DNA from: Lineus longissimus
Taxonomy: Eukaryota; Nemertea; Pilidiophora; Heteronemertea; Lineidae
Direction of reading: 5' to 3'
DNA length: 64,000 nucleotides
Assembly: GCF_910592395.1 (NCBI RefSeq)
Contig: NC_088319.1
Location: 7,132,001-7,196,000, forward strand
Positions 14,246-26,400 of this stretch are shown in pieces. Under the pieces are notes generated by a model. That model saw only the letters and a list, made by a program, of their open reading frames with translations. It made no database searches and was not told where the DNA came from. Each line of letters starts with the position of its first letter. Position 1 is the stretch's first letter. The translations under genes were made by a program, and so were the position numbers.

Positions 14246-14384
14246 CAATTGGTCCGAGCCATTTGGAGGCCGACATGTGAAGGCCTATCTGGGTTCTCCT
14301 TCATCTCCGTATAAAAAGGGGCATATTGCTGACTAAGGAACGAGGTATATTCACATTGCCTCATCATCTCATTCGGACCAATTG
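14246..14384. repeat. 12-bp inverted repeat around a TATA-like box (Helitron copy 1)
   Basis: caattggtccga at 14246-14257 is the exact reverse complement of tcggaccaattg at 14373-14384. The spacer is 115 bp and contains the TATA-like sequence at 14310. Such an arrangement could be a relic of captured promoter DNA or a chance or structural dyad. The match is seen directly; any function is unknown. Confidence 0.7.
14310..14317 (+). promoter_or_regulatory. TATA-box-like sequence inside Helitron copy 1
   Basis: TATAAAAA followed by GGGG matches the eukaryotic TATA-box consensus TATAWAAR well. It is preceded by a pyrimidine-rich stretch (ctccttcatctcc). A transcription start would be expected about 30 bp downstream, near 14340. 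No recognisable exon follows before the element ends, so this may be a captured promoter fragment or a chance match. Confidence 0.35.
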
Positions 14385-14533
14385 ATTTACTTTTATATGC
14401 ACGCATACAGCACGCCACAGGGTCCGAGTCTGTGGACAAATGGTTGGTTTAATTTGTCTCTTCGATATTGCTCCTTTGATATTGCATTATATTTTCATCG
14501 CAATTCAATCTATTCAAGGTATAGCCCATTTGA

Positions 14534-14562
14534 ACCTGCCTGCGCCACGGGTACAATGCTAG
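14534..14562 (+). other. Helitron 3' terminus: weak hairpin plus CTAG
   Basis: The end reads acctgcctgcgccacgggt (14534-14552), then acaatg, then CTAG (14559-14562), followed by the target T. The outer bases acctg and cgggt can pair as a 5-bp stem with one G-T pair and a 9-base loop. Helitrons usually have a stronger GC-rich hairpin about 5-12 bases before CTRR, so this one looks decayed on its left arm. The GGGTAC near the CTAG end resembles many Helitron 3' ends. Confidence 0.72.
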
Positions 14563-17500
14563 TATTACACTACTGGCGTTGAAAGTCGGTCGGCGATGGC
14601 GCTCGTCGCGACCGATCACGCTCACTTTGGTTATGCAGAGTCGAAATGACCTATGGTCAAACTGAGACCGCAATTTTGAGATTCTGCGATGATTAGTTGT
14701 CATTAGACTAGCAATATTACACTACTGGCGATGAAAGTCGGTCGGCGATGGCGTTCGTCGCGTCCAATCACGCTCACATTGGTTATGCAGAGTCGTGATG
14801 ACCTATGATCAAACTGAGACCACAATTTCGAGATTCTGCGATGATTACTTGTCATTAGACTAGCAATATTACACTACTGGCGATGAAAGTCGGTCGGCGA
14901 TGGCGCTCGTCGCATCCAATCACGCTCACATTGGTTATGCAGAGTCGAGATGACCTATGATCAAACTGGGACCACAATTTCGAGATTCTGCGATGATTAC
15001 TTGTCATTAGACTAGCAATATTACACAACTGGCGACGAAAGTCGGTCGGCGTTCGCGCTCGTTGCGTCCAATCACACTCATTTTGGTTATACAGAGTCGA
15101 GATGACCGATTTGACAATCTGAGACCGCAATTTCGAGATTCTGCGATGATTACTTGTCATTAGACTAGCGATATTACACTACTGGCGATGAAAGTCGGTC
15201 GGCGATGGCGCTCATCACGTCCAATCACGCTCACATTGGTTATGCAGAGTCGAGATGACCTATGGTCAAACTGAGACCACAATTTCGAGATTCTGCGATG
15301 ATTAGTTGTCATTAGACTAGCAATATTACACTACTGGCGATGAAAGTCGGTCTGCGATGGCGCTCGTCGTGTCCAATCACACTCACATTGGTTATGCAGA
15401 GTCGAGATGACCTATGGTCAAACCGAGACCACAATTTTGAGATTCTGCGATGATTAGTTGTCATTAGACTAGCAATATTACACTACTTGCGATGAAAGTC
15501 GGTCGGCGATGGCGCTCGTCGCGTCCAATCACGCTCATTTTGGTTATAGATAGTCGAGATGACCTATGGTCAAACCGAGACCACAATTTTGAGATTCTGC
15601 GATGATTAGTTGTCATTAGACTAGCAATATTACACTACTGGCGATGAAAGTAGGTCGGCGATGGCGCTCATCACGTCCAATCACGCTCACATTGGTTATG
15701 CAGAGTCGACATGACCTATGGTCAAACTGAGACCACAATTTCGAGATTCTGCGATGATTAGTTGTCATTAAACTAGCAATATCACACTACTGGCGATGAA
15801 AGTCGGTCGGCGATGGCGCTCGTCGTGTCCAATCACACTCACATTGGTTATGCAGAGTCGGGATGACCTATGGTCAAACCGAGACCACAATTTTGAGATT
15901 CTGCGATGATTAGTTGTCATTAGACTAGCAATATTACACTACTGGCGATGAAAGTCGGTCGGCGATGGCGCTCGTCGCGTCCAATCACGCTCATTTTGGT
16001 TATACATAGTCGAGATGCTCGATTGGACAAACTGAGACCGCAATTTTGAGATTCTGCGATGATTAGTTGTCATTAGACTAGCAATATTACACTAGTGGCG
16101 ACGAAAGTCGGTCGGCGATCGCGCTCGTTGCGTCCAATCACACTCATTTTGGTTATACAGAGTCGAGATGACCAATTTGACAAACTGTGACCGCAATTTT
16201 GAGATTCTGCGATGATTACTTGTCATTAGACTAGCAATATTACACTACTGGCGATGAAAGTCGGTCGGCGATGGCGTTCGTCACGTCCAATCACGCTCAC
16301 ATTGGTTATGCAGAGTCGTGATGACCTATGATCAAACTGAGACCACAATTTCGAGATTCTGCGATGATTACTTGTCATTAGACTAGCAATATTACACTAC
16401 TGGCGTTGAAAGTCGGTCGGCGATGGCGCTCGTCGCGACCGATCACGCTCACTTTGGTTATGCAGAGTCGAAATGACCTATGGTCAAACTGAGACCGCAA
16501 TTTTGAGATTCTGCGATGATTAGTTGTCATTAGACTAGCAATATTACACTACTGGCGATGAAAGTCGGTCGGCGATGGCGTTCGTCGCGTCCAATCACGC
16601 TCACATTGGTTATGCAGAGTCGTGATGACCTATGATCAAACTGAGACCACAATTTCGAGATTCTGCGATGATTACTTGTCATTAGACTAGCAATATTACA
16701 CTACTGGCGATGAAAGTCGGTCGGCGATGGCGCTCGTCGCGTCCAATCACGCTCACATTGGTTATGCAGAGTCGAGATGACCTATGATCAAACTGGGACC
16801 ACAATTTCGAGATTCTGCGATGATTACTTGTCATTAGACTAGCAATATTACACTACTGGCGACGAAAGTCGGTCGGCGTTCGCGCTCGTTGCGTCCAATC
16901 ACACTCATTTTGGTTATACAGAGTCGAGATGACCGATTGGACAAACTGAGACCGCAATTTCGAGATTCTGCGATGATTAGTTGTCATTAGACTAGCAATA
17001 TTACACTAGTGGCGACGAAAGTCGGTCGGCGATCGCGCTCGTTGCGTCCAATCACACTCATTTTGGTTATACAGAGTCGAGATGACCGATTTGACAAACT
17101 GTGACCGCAATTTTGAGATTCTGCGATGATTAGTTGTCATTAGACTAGCAATATTACACTACTGGCGATGAAAGTCGGTCGGCGATGGCGTTCGTCGCGT
17201 CCAATCACGCTCATTTTGGTTATAGATAGTCGAGATGACCTATGGTCAAACCGAGACCACAATTTTGAGATTCTGCGATGATTAGTTGTCATTAGACTAG
17301 CAATATTACACTACTGGCGATGAAAGTCGGTCGGCGATGGCGCTCGTCGCGTCCAATCACGCTCATTTTGGTTATAGATAGTCGAGATGACCTATGGTCA
17401 AACCGAGACCACAATTTTGAGATTCTGCGATGATTACTTGTCATTAGACTGGCAATATTACACTACTGGCGACGAAAGTCGGTCGGCGATCGCGCTCGTT

Positions 17501-19588
17501 GCGTCCAATCACACTCATTTTGGTTATACAGAGTCGAGATGACCAATTTGACCAACTGAGACCGCAATTTCGAGATTCTGCGATGATTACTTGTCATTAG
17601 ACTAGCAATATTACACTACTGGCGATGAAAGTCGGTCGGCGATGGCGCTCGTCACGTCCAATCACGCTCACATTGGTTATGCAGAGTCGTGATGACCTAT
17701 GGTCAAACTGAGACCACAATTTCGAGATTCTGCGATGATTAGTTGTCATTAGACTAGCAATATTACACTACTGGCGATGAAAGTCGGTCGGCGATGGCGC
17801 TCGTCGTGTCCAATCACGCTCACATTGGTTATGCAGAGTCGAGATGACCTATGGTCAAACCGAGACCAAAATTTTGAGATTCTGCGATGATTAGTTGTCA
17901 TTAGACTAGCAATATTACACTAGTTGCGACGAAAGCCGGTCGGCGATCGCGCTCGTTGCGTCCAATCACACTCATTTTGGTTATACAGAGTCGAGATGAC
18001 CGATTTGACAAACTGGGACCGCAATATCGAGATTCTGCGATGATTACTTGTCATTAGACTAGCAATATTACACTACTGGCGATGAAAGTCGGTCGGCGAT
18101 GGCGTTCGTCGTGTGCAATCACGCTCACATTGGTTATGCAGAGTCGAAATGACCTATGGTCAAACTGAGACCGCAATTTTGAGATTCTGCGATGATTAGT
18201 TGTCATTAGACTAGCAATATTACACTACTGGCGATGAAAGTCGGTCGGCGATGGCGTTCGTCGCATCCAATCACGCTCACATTGGTTATGCAGAGTCGTG
18301 ATGACCTATGATCAAACTGAGACCACAATTTCGAGATTCTGCGATGATTACTTGTCATTAGACTAGCAATATTACACTACTGGCGATGAAAGTTGGTCGG
18401 CGATGGCGCTCGTCGAGTCCAATCACGCTCATTTTGGTTATACAGAGTCGAGATGACCTATGGTCAAACTGAGACCACAATTTCGAGATTCTGCGATGAT
18501 TATTTGTCATTAGACTAGCAATATTACACTACTGGCGATGAAAGTCGGTCGGCGATGGCGCTCGTCGCGTCCAATCACACTCATTTTGGTTATACAGAGT
18601 TGAGATGACCGATTTGACAAACTGAGACCGCAATTTCGAGATTCTGCGATGATTACTTGTCATTAGACTAGGAATATTACACTACTGGCGATGAAAGTCG
18701 GTCGGCGATGGCGCTCGTCACGTCCAATCACGCTCACATTGGTTATGCAGAGTCGAGATGACCTATGGTCAAACTGAGACCACAATTTCGAGATTCTGCG
18801 ATGATTAGTTGTCATTACACTAGCACTATTACACTACTGGCGATAAAAGTCGGTCAGCGATGGCGCTCATCGTGTCCAATCACACTCACATTGGTTATGC
18901 GGAGTCGAGATGACCCATGGTCAAACCGAGACCACAATTTTGAGATTCTCCGATGATTAGTTGTCATTAGAATAGCAATATTACACTACTGGCGATGAAA
19001 GTCGGTCGGCGATGGCGCTCGTCGCGTCCAATCACGCTCACATTGGTTATGCAGAGTCGAGATGACCTATGGTCAAACTGAGACCACAATTTCGAGATTC
19101 TGCGATGATTAGTTGTCATTAGACTAGCAATATTACACTACTGGCGACGAAAGTCGGTCGGCGATCGCGCTCGTCGCGTCCAATCACGCTCATTTTGGTT
19201 ATAGATAGTCGAGATGCTCGATTGGACAAACTGAGACCGCAATTTTGAGATTCTGCGATGATTAGTTGTCATTAGACTAGCAATATTACACTAGTGGCGA
19301 CGAAAGTCGGTCGGCGATCGCGCTCGTTGCGTCCAATCACACTCATTTTGGTTATACAGAGTCGAGATGACCGATTTGACAAACTGTGACCGCAATTTTG
19401 AGATTCTGCGATGATTACTTGTCATTAGACTAGCAATATTACACTACTGGCGATGAAAGTCGGTCGGCGATGGCGTTCGTCACGTCCAATCACGCTCACA
19501 TTGGTTATGCAGAGTCGTGATGACCTATGATTAAACTGAGACCACAATTTCGAGATTCTGCGATGATTACTTGTCATTAGACTAGCAA
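14563..19588 (+). repeat. Satellite array block 2 (~33 monomers between the Helitron copies)
   Basis: The monomer resumes at tattacac in the register broken at 13465, so the element simply interrupts one monomer. The block is about 5,026 bp, equal to 33 monomers of 152-153 bp. It contains variants rare elsewhere: cacaactgg (15025), tcgacatgacc (15706), agcaatatcac (15775), agactggcaa (17448) and tgcgacgaaagcc (17924-17936). Most recur 6,123-6,125 bp to the right. It ends at agcaa (19584-19588), where the second Helitron copy begins. No gene is seen. The minus-strand frame 14855-15160 and the plus-strand frame 18765-18956 are repeat read-throughs. Confidence 0.97.
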
Positions 19589-19613
19589 TCTATATTATAA
19601 TACTATAAGGCGG
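19589..19613 (+). other. Helitron 5' terminus, copy 2
   Basis: TC start directly after the target A at 19588, with the same AT-rich palindrome TATTATAATA at 19593-19602. Identical to copy 1. Confidence 0.8.
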
Positions 19614-20368
19614 CTCGCTAAAGTGCCATTTGGGGGTCGTGTTTCGTCTCGAAATTTTGCACGTTTGCAGGTGATATGTTATCCTGATGCAACGTCATGT
19701 TTATTTTCGGAAATTTATTTCAGCGGAGCAGTAATGAGGGATTTTTAATCGGACACGGTCAATTCTCCTTATCACTCACGGAAGCCAAGCCATTGCTGTT
19801 CAGTTATGCAGAGGATTAATGAATCACCTGCACTCCCTGTGGGGTGACTAACACTACCTGTTGAACGGCTGGCTGTAGGGGGATGATTGGAACAGCCTGT
19901 ACACGTGTTGACCTGCTGAACCAAGGTTAATGTTATTTTCAATCCACGATTGTAGGTCACCTGATCTTCGAGATTTCGCGGGAAAGAAATTGTAAACAAA
20001 CGCATGTGTGCAGTTCAAATGTAAACAAAAATGTATTTTGATACTTTTGGTTGCTGGACTTGGGTTTTCCCGCAGTAAGGAGCTGGGGTCAAATTGATGG
20101 TCTATCGTATATTGGTACTGTATTAGCCAGAGCTAGCCCTTGATTATGAAGGGATTTTCAAATTAAAAGGTTACAATGGTATGTTTATGTGCTCACCACA
20201 GCTTTCAAAACTTGATGTATCTGAAGAGGCACTCTGAACTTGGCATGGCCTTATCAAGGAGCTGCTCACGGTGCTGAACTTCTAGCTTGCCTGTCGACTA
20301 AGTGCCTTGCCCGAGATCATGCTACATGTAGGAGGAGCACGCATTTTAAAGTTTTAGTAGTGATAGTG

Positions 20369-20507
20369 CAATTGGTCCGAGCCATTTGGAGGCCGACATG
20401 TGAAGGCCTATCTGGGTTCTCCTTCATCTCCGTATAAAAAGGGGCATATTGCTGACTAAGGAACGAGGTATATTCACATTGCCTCATCATCTCATTCGGA
20501 CCAATTG
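20369..20507. repeat. 12-bp inverted repeat around a TATA-like box (Helitron copy 2)
   Basis: caattggtccga (20369-20380) and tcggaccaattg (20496-20507) form the same exact inverted repeat as in copy 1, enclosing the TATA-like box at 20433. Confidence 0.7.
20433..20440 (+). promoter_or_regulatory. TATA-box-like sequence inside Helitron copy 2
   Basis: TATAAAAA followed by GGGG, identical in context to the site at 14310. No downstream exon is recognisable. Functional status is unknown. Confidence 0.35.
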
Positions 20508-20656
20508 ATTTACTTTTATATGCACGCATACAGCACGCCACAGGGTCCGAGTCTGTGGACAAATGGTTGGTTTAATTTGTCTCTTCGATATTGCTCCTTT
20601 GATATTGCATTATATTTTCATCGCAATTCAATCTATTCAAGGTATAGCCCATTTGA

Positions 20657-20685
20657 ACCTGCCTGCGCCACGGGTACAATGCTAG
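20657..20685 (+). other. Helitron 3' terminus, copy 2
   Basis: Same weak hairpin acctgcctgcgccacgggt (20657-20675), six-base gap and CTAG (20682-20685), followed by the target T of tattacac. Confidence 0.72.
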
Positions 20686-23409
20686 TATTACACTACTGGC
20701 GTTGAAAGTCGGTCGGCGATGGCGCTCGTCGCGACCGATCACGCTCACTTTGGTTATGCAGAGTCGAAATGACCTATGGTCAAACTGAGACCGCAATTTT
20801 GAGATTCTGCGATGATTAGTTGTCATTAGACTAGCAATATTACACTACTGGCGATGAAAGTCGGTCGGCGATGGCGTTCGTCGCGTCCAATCACGCTCAC
20901 ATTGGTTATGCAGAGTCGTGATGACCTATGATCAAACTGAGACCACAATTTCGAGATTCTGCGATGATTACTTGTCATTAGACTAGCAATATTACACTAC
21001 TGGCGATGAAAGTCGGTCGGCGATGGCGCTCGTCGCATCCAATCACGCTCACATTGGTTATGCAGAGTCGAGATGACCTATGATCAAACTGGGACCACAA
21101 TTTCGAGATTCTGCGATGATTACTTGTCATTAGACTAGCAATATTACACAACTGGCGACGAAAGTCGGTCGGCGTTCGCGCTCGTTGCGTCCAATCACAC
21201 TCATTTTGGTTATACAGAGTCGAGATGACCGATTTGACAATCTGAGACCGCAATTTCGAGATTCTGCGATGATTACTTGTCATTAGACTAGCGATATTAC
21301 ACTACTGGCGATGAAAGTCGGTCGGCGATGGCGCTCATCACGTCCAATCACGCTCACATTGGTTATGCAGAGTCGAGATGACCTATGGTCAAACTGAGAC
21401 CACAATTTCGAGATTCTGCGATGATTAGTTGTCATTAGACTAGCAATATTACACTACTGGCGATGAAAGTCGGTCTGCGATGGCGCTCGTCGTGTCCAAT
21501 CACACTCACATTGGTTATGCAGAGTCGAGATGACCTATGGTCAAACCGAGACCACAATTTTGAGATTCTGCGATGATTAGTTGTCATTAGACTAGCAATA
21601 TTACACTACTTGCGATGAAAGTCGGTCGGCGATGGCGCTCGTCGCGTCCAATCACGCTCATTTTGGTTATAGATAGTCGAGATGACCTATGGTCAAACCG
21701 AGACCACAATTTTGAGATTCTGCGATGATTAGTTGTCATTAGACTAGCAATATTACACTACTGGCGATGAAAGTAGGTCGGCGATGGCGCTCATCACGTC
21801 CAATCACGCTCACATTGGTTATGCAGAGTCGACATGACCTATGGTCAAACTGAGACCACAATTTCGAGATTCTGCGATGATTAGTTGTCATTAAACTAGC
21901 AATATCACACTACTGGCGATGAAAGTCGGTCGGCGATGGCGCTCGTCGTGTCCAATCACACTCACATTGGTTATGCAGAGTCGGGATGACCTATGGTCAA
22001 ACCGAGACCACAATTTTGAGATTCTGCGATGATTAGTTGTCATTAGACTAGCAATATTACACTACTGGCGATGAAAGTCGGTCGGCGATGGCGCTCGTCG
22101 CGTCCAATCACGCTCATTTTGGTTATACATAGTCGAGATGCTCGATTGGACAAACTGAGACCGCAATTTTGAGATTCTGCGATGATTAGTTGTCATTAGA
22201 CTAGCAATATTACACTAGTGGCGACGAAAGTCGGTCGGCGATCGCGCTCGTTGCGTCCAATCACACTCATTTTGGTTATACAGAGTCGAGATGACCAATT
22301 TGACAAACTGTGACCGCAATTTTGAGATTCTGCGATGATTACTTGTCATTAGACTAGCAATATTACACTACTGGCGATGAAAGTCGGTCGGCGATGGCGT
22401 TCGTCACGTCCAATCACGCTCACATTGGTTATGCAGAGTCGTGATGACCTATGATCAAACTGAGACCACAATTTCGAGATTCTGCGATGATTACTTGTCA
22501 TTAGACTAGCAATATTACACTACTGGCGTTGAAAGTCGGTCGGCGATGGCGCTCGTCGCGACCGATCACGCTCACTTTGGTTATGCAGAGTCGAAATGAC
22601 CTATGGTCAAACTGAGACCGCAATTTTGAGATTCTGCGATGATTAGTTGTCATTAGACTAGCAATATTACACTACTGGCGATGAAAGTCGGTCGGGCGAT
22701 GGCGTTCGTCCGCATCCAATCACGCTCACATTGGTTATGCAGAGTCGTGATGACCTATGATCAAACTGAGACCACAATTTCGAGATTCTGCGATGATTAC
22801 TTGTCATTAGACTAGCAATATTACACTACTGGCGATGAAAGTCGGTCGGCGATGGCGCTCGTCGCGTCCAATCACGCTCACATTGGTTATGCAGAGTCGA
22901 GATGACCTATGATCAAACTGGGACCACAATTTCGAGATTCTGCGATGATTACTTGTCATTAGACTAGCAATATTACACTACTGGCGACGAAAGTCGGTCG
23001 GCGTTCGCGCTCGTTGCGTCCAATCACACTCATTTTGGTTATACAGAGTCGAGATGACCGATTGGACAAACTGAGACCGCAATTTCGAGATTCTGCGATG
23101 ATTAGTTGTCATTAGACTAGCAATATTACACTAGTGGCGACGAAAGTCGGTCGGCGATCGCGCTCGTTGCGTCCAATCACACTCATTTTGGTTATACAGA
23201 GTCGAGATGACCGATTTGACAAACTGTGACCGCAATTTTGAGATTCTGCGATTATTAGTTGTCATTAGACTAGCAATATTACACTACTGGCGATGAAAGT
23301 CGGTCGGCGATGGCGTTCGTCGCGTCCAATCACGCTCATTTTGGTTATAGATAGTCGAGATGACCTATGGTCAAACCGAGACCACAATTTTGAGATTCTG
23401 CGATGATTA

Positions 23410-26400
23410 GTTGTCATTAGACTAGCAATATTACACTACTGGCGATGAAAGTCGGTCGGCGATGGCGCTCGTCGCGTCCAATCACGCTCATTTTGGTTAT
23501 AGATAGTCGAGATGACCTATGGTCAAACCGAGACCACAATTTTGAGATTCTGCGATGATTACTTGTCATTAGACTGGCAATATTACACTACTGGCGACGA
23601 AAGTCGGTCGGCGATCGCGCTCGTTGCGTCCAATCACACTCATTTTGGTTATACAGAGTCGAGATGACCAATTTGACCAACTGAGACCGCAATTTCGAGA
23701 TTCTGCGATGATTACTTGTCATTAGACTAGCAATATTACACTACTGGCGATGAAAGTCGGTCGGCGATGGCGCTCGTCGCGTCCAATCACGCTCACATTG
23801 GTTATGCAGAGTCGTGATGACCTATGGTCAAACTGAGACCACAATTTCGAGATTCTGCGATGATTAGTTGTCATTAGACTAGCAATATTACACTACTGGC
23901 GATGAAAGTCGGTCGGCGATGGCGCTCGTCGTGTCCAATCACACTCACATTGGTTATGCAGAGTCGAGATGACCTATGGTCAAACCGAGACCAAAATTTT
24001 GAGATTCTGCGATGATTAGTTGTCATTAGACTAGCAATATTACACTAGTTGCGACGAAAGCCGGTCGGCGATCGCGCTCGTTGCGTCCAATCACACTCAT
24101 TTTGGTTATACAGAGTCGAGATGACCGATTTGACAAACTGGGACCGCAATATCGAGATTCTGCGATGATTACTTGTCATTAGACTAGCAATATTACACTA
24201 CTGGCGATGAAAGTCGGTCGGCGATGGCGTTCGTCGTGTGCAATCACGCTCACATTGGTTATGCAGAGTCGAAATGACCTATGGTCAAACTGAGACCGCA
24301 ATTTTGAGATTCTGCGATGATTAGTTGTCATTAGACTAGCAATATTACACTACTGGCGATGAAAGTCGGTCGGCGATGGCGTTCGTCGCATCCAATCACG
24401 CTCACATTGGTTATGCAGAGTCGTGATGACCTATGATCAAACTGAGACCACAATTTCGAGATTCTGCGATGATTACTTGTCATTAGACTAGCAATATTAC
24501 ACTACTGGCGATGAAAGTTGGTCGGCGATGGCGCTCGTCGTGTCCAATCACACTCACATTGGTTATGCAGAGTCGAGATGACCTATGGTCAAACCGAGAC
24601 CACAATTTTGAGATTCTGCGATGATTAGTTGTCATTAGACTAGCAATATTACATACACTACTGGCGATGAAAGTCGGTCGGCGATGGCGCTCGTCGAGTC
24701 CAATCACGCTCATTTTGGTTATACAGAGTCGAGATGACCTATGGTCAAACTGAGACCACAATTTCGAGATTCTGCGATGATTATTTGTCATTAGACTAGC
24801 AATATTACACTACTGGCGATGAAAGTCGGTCGGTGATGGCGCTCATCGCGTCCAATCACGCTCTTTTTGATTATACAGAGTTGAGATGACCGATTTGAGA
24901 ATCTGAGACCGCAATTTTGAGATTCTGCGATGATAAGTTGTCATTAGACTAGGAATATTACACTACTGGCGATGAAAGTCGGTCGGCGATGGCGCTCGTC
25001 ACGTCCAATCACGCTCACATTGGTTATGCAGAGTCGAGATGACCTATGGTCAAACTGAGACCACAATTTCGAGATTCTGCGATGATTAGTTGTCATTACA
25101 CTAGCACTATTACACTACTGGCGATAAAAGTCGGTCAGCGATGGCGCTCATCGTGTCCAATCACACTCACATTGGTTATGCGGAGTCGAGATGACCCATG
25201 GTCAAACCGAGACCACAATTTTGAGATTCTCCGATGATTAGTTGTCATTTGACTAGCAATATTACACTACTGGCGATGAAAGTCGGTCGGCGATGGCGCT
25301 CGTCGCGTCCAATCACGCTCATTTTGGTTATACAGAGTCGAGATGACCTATGGTCAAACTGAGACCGCAATTTCGAGATTCTGCGATGATCACTTGTCAT
25401 TAAGACTAGCAATATTACACTACTGGCGACGAAAGTCGGTCGGCGATCGCGCTCGTCGCGTCCAATCACGCTCATTTTGGTTAAAGATAGTCGAGATGCT
25501 CGATTGGACAAACTGAGACCGCAATTTTGAGATTCTGCGATGATTACTTGTCATTAGACTAGCAATATTACACTAGTGGCGACGAAAGTCGGTCGGCGAT
25601 CGCGCTCGTTGCGTCCAATCACACTCACATTGGTTATACAGAGTCGAGATGACCGATTTGACAAACTGTGACCGCAATTTCGAGATTCTGCGATGATTAC
25701 TTGTCATTAGACTAGCAATATTACACTACTGGCGATGAAAGTCGGTCGGCGATGGCGCTCGTCGCGTCCAATCACGCTCATTTTGGTTATAGATAGTCGA
25801 GATGACCTATGGTCAAACCGAGACCACAATTTTGAGATTCTGCGATGATTACTTGTCATTAGACTGGCAATATTACACTACTGGCGACGAAAGTCGGTCG
25901 GCGATCGCGCTCGTTGCGTCCAATCACACTCATTTTGGTTATACAGAGTCGAGATGACCAATTTGACCAACTGAGACCGCAATTTCGAGATTCTGCGATG
26001 ATTACTTGTCATTAGACTAGCAATATTACACTACTGGCGATGAAAGTCGGTCGGCGATGGCGCTCGTCACGTCCAATCACGCTCACATTGGTTATGCAGA
26101 GTCGTGATGACCTATGGTCAAACTGAGACCACAATTTCGAGATTCTGCGATGATTAGTTGTCATTAGACTAGCAATATTACACTACTGGCGATGAAAGTC
26201 GGTCGGCGATGGCGCTCGTCGTGTCCAATCACACTCACATTGGTTATGCAGAGTCGAGATGACCTATGGTCAAACCGAGACCAAAATTTTGAGATTCTGC
26301 GATGATTAGTTGTCATTAGACTAGCAATATTACACTAGTTGCGACGAAAGCCGGTCGGCGATCGCGCTCGTTGCGTCCAATCACACTCATTTTGGTTATA

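Larger units (their letters stand above)
13466..14562 (+). mobile_element. Non-autonomous Helitron-like element, copy 1 (1,097 bp)
   Basis: This is the first non-satellite sequence in the window. It starts TCTATATTATAATAC and ends GGGTACAATGCTAG, inserted exactly between agcaa and tattacac of the monomer, so the intact site agcaatattacac is restored when it is removed. Insertion between A and T without target-site duplication, a 5' TC, a 3' CTRR (here CTAG) and a GC-rich hairpin just before the 3' end are the defining traits of Helitrons. No Rep/helicase coding region is present, so it must rely on an enzyme from elsewhere. Short open frames (for example 13649-13882 minus, 77 residues, and 14117-14314 plus, 65 residues) match no family I recognise. 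Inside are a TATA-like box, a 12-bp inverted repeat and two TGTAAACA motifs (13868-13875 and 13897-13904), possibly captured host DNA. A different rolling-circle-like family is possible but less likely. Confidence 0.86.
19589..20685 (+). mobile_element. Non-autonomous Helitron-like element, copy 2 (1,097 bp)
   Basis: It has the same length, ends, orientation and target site as the copy at 13466-14562, exactly 6,123 bp away. A line-by-line comparison showed one difference: GT at 13722-13723 is TG at 19845-19846. Because the flanking satellite is also shared on both sides (about 560 bp left and more than 4 kb right), this copy arose by segmental duplication of the array and not by a second transposition. 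It therefore encodes nothing more than copy 1: no Rep or helicase motif, only short unrecognised open frames at the matching positions. Confidence 0.86.
12903..25237 (+). repeat. ~6.12-kb tandem segmental duplication carrying the Helitron
   Basis: Copy 1 runs from about 12903 to 19025 and copy 2 from about 19026 to 25237. The offset is 6,123 bp through the Helitron and its flanks. It becomes 6,125 after two one-base insertions near 22695-22711, and 6,281 after one extra 156-bp monomer near 24.55-24.70 kb. Shared private variants include cactacttgcg at 15483/21606 and gaaagccggt at 17931/24056. Differences I found include two bases in the Helitron, gcgatgatt versus gcgattatt near 23250, cgtcacg versus cgtcgcg near 23775, and divergence around 18.4-18.65 versus 24.6-24.95 kb. 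Left of 12903 the copies diverge (catcacgtcc versus cgtcgcgtcc), which marks the breakpoint. The low divergence implies a recent unequal exchange or similar amplification. Confidence 0.92.

Noticed and set aside
14117-14314. 65-residue plus-strand frame and overlapping 81- and 66-residue frames in the Helitron
   Set aside because: They overlap each other on both strands, match nothing known to me, and one runs out into the satellite. They are chance frames.
14530-14562. tRNA-like promoter boxes (ggttcaaat and tggcgcagg) on the minus strand near the Helitron 3' end
   Set aside because: The two boxes are adjacent instead of about 30-40 bp apart, and the segment is explained by the Helitron terminal hairpin. 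It is not a tRNA gene or tRNA-derived SINE.
14559-14570. Satellite derived from the Helitron end, because monomers also contain ctag before caatatt
   Set aside because: In the monomer CTAG is followed by C and lacks the GGGTAC hairpin. The four-base overlap is probably chance.
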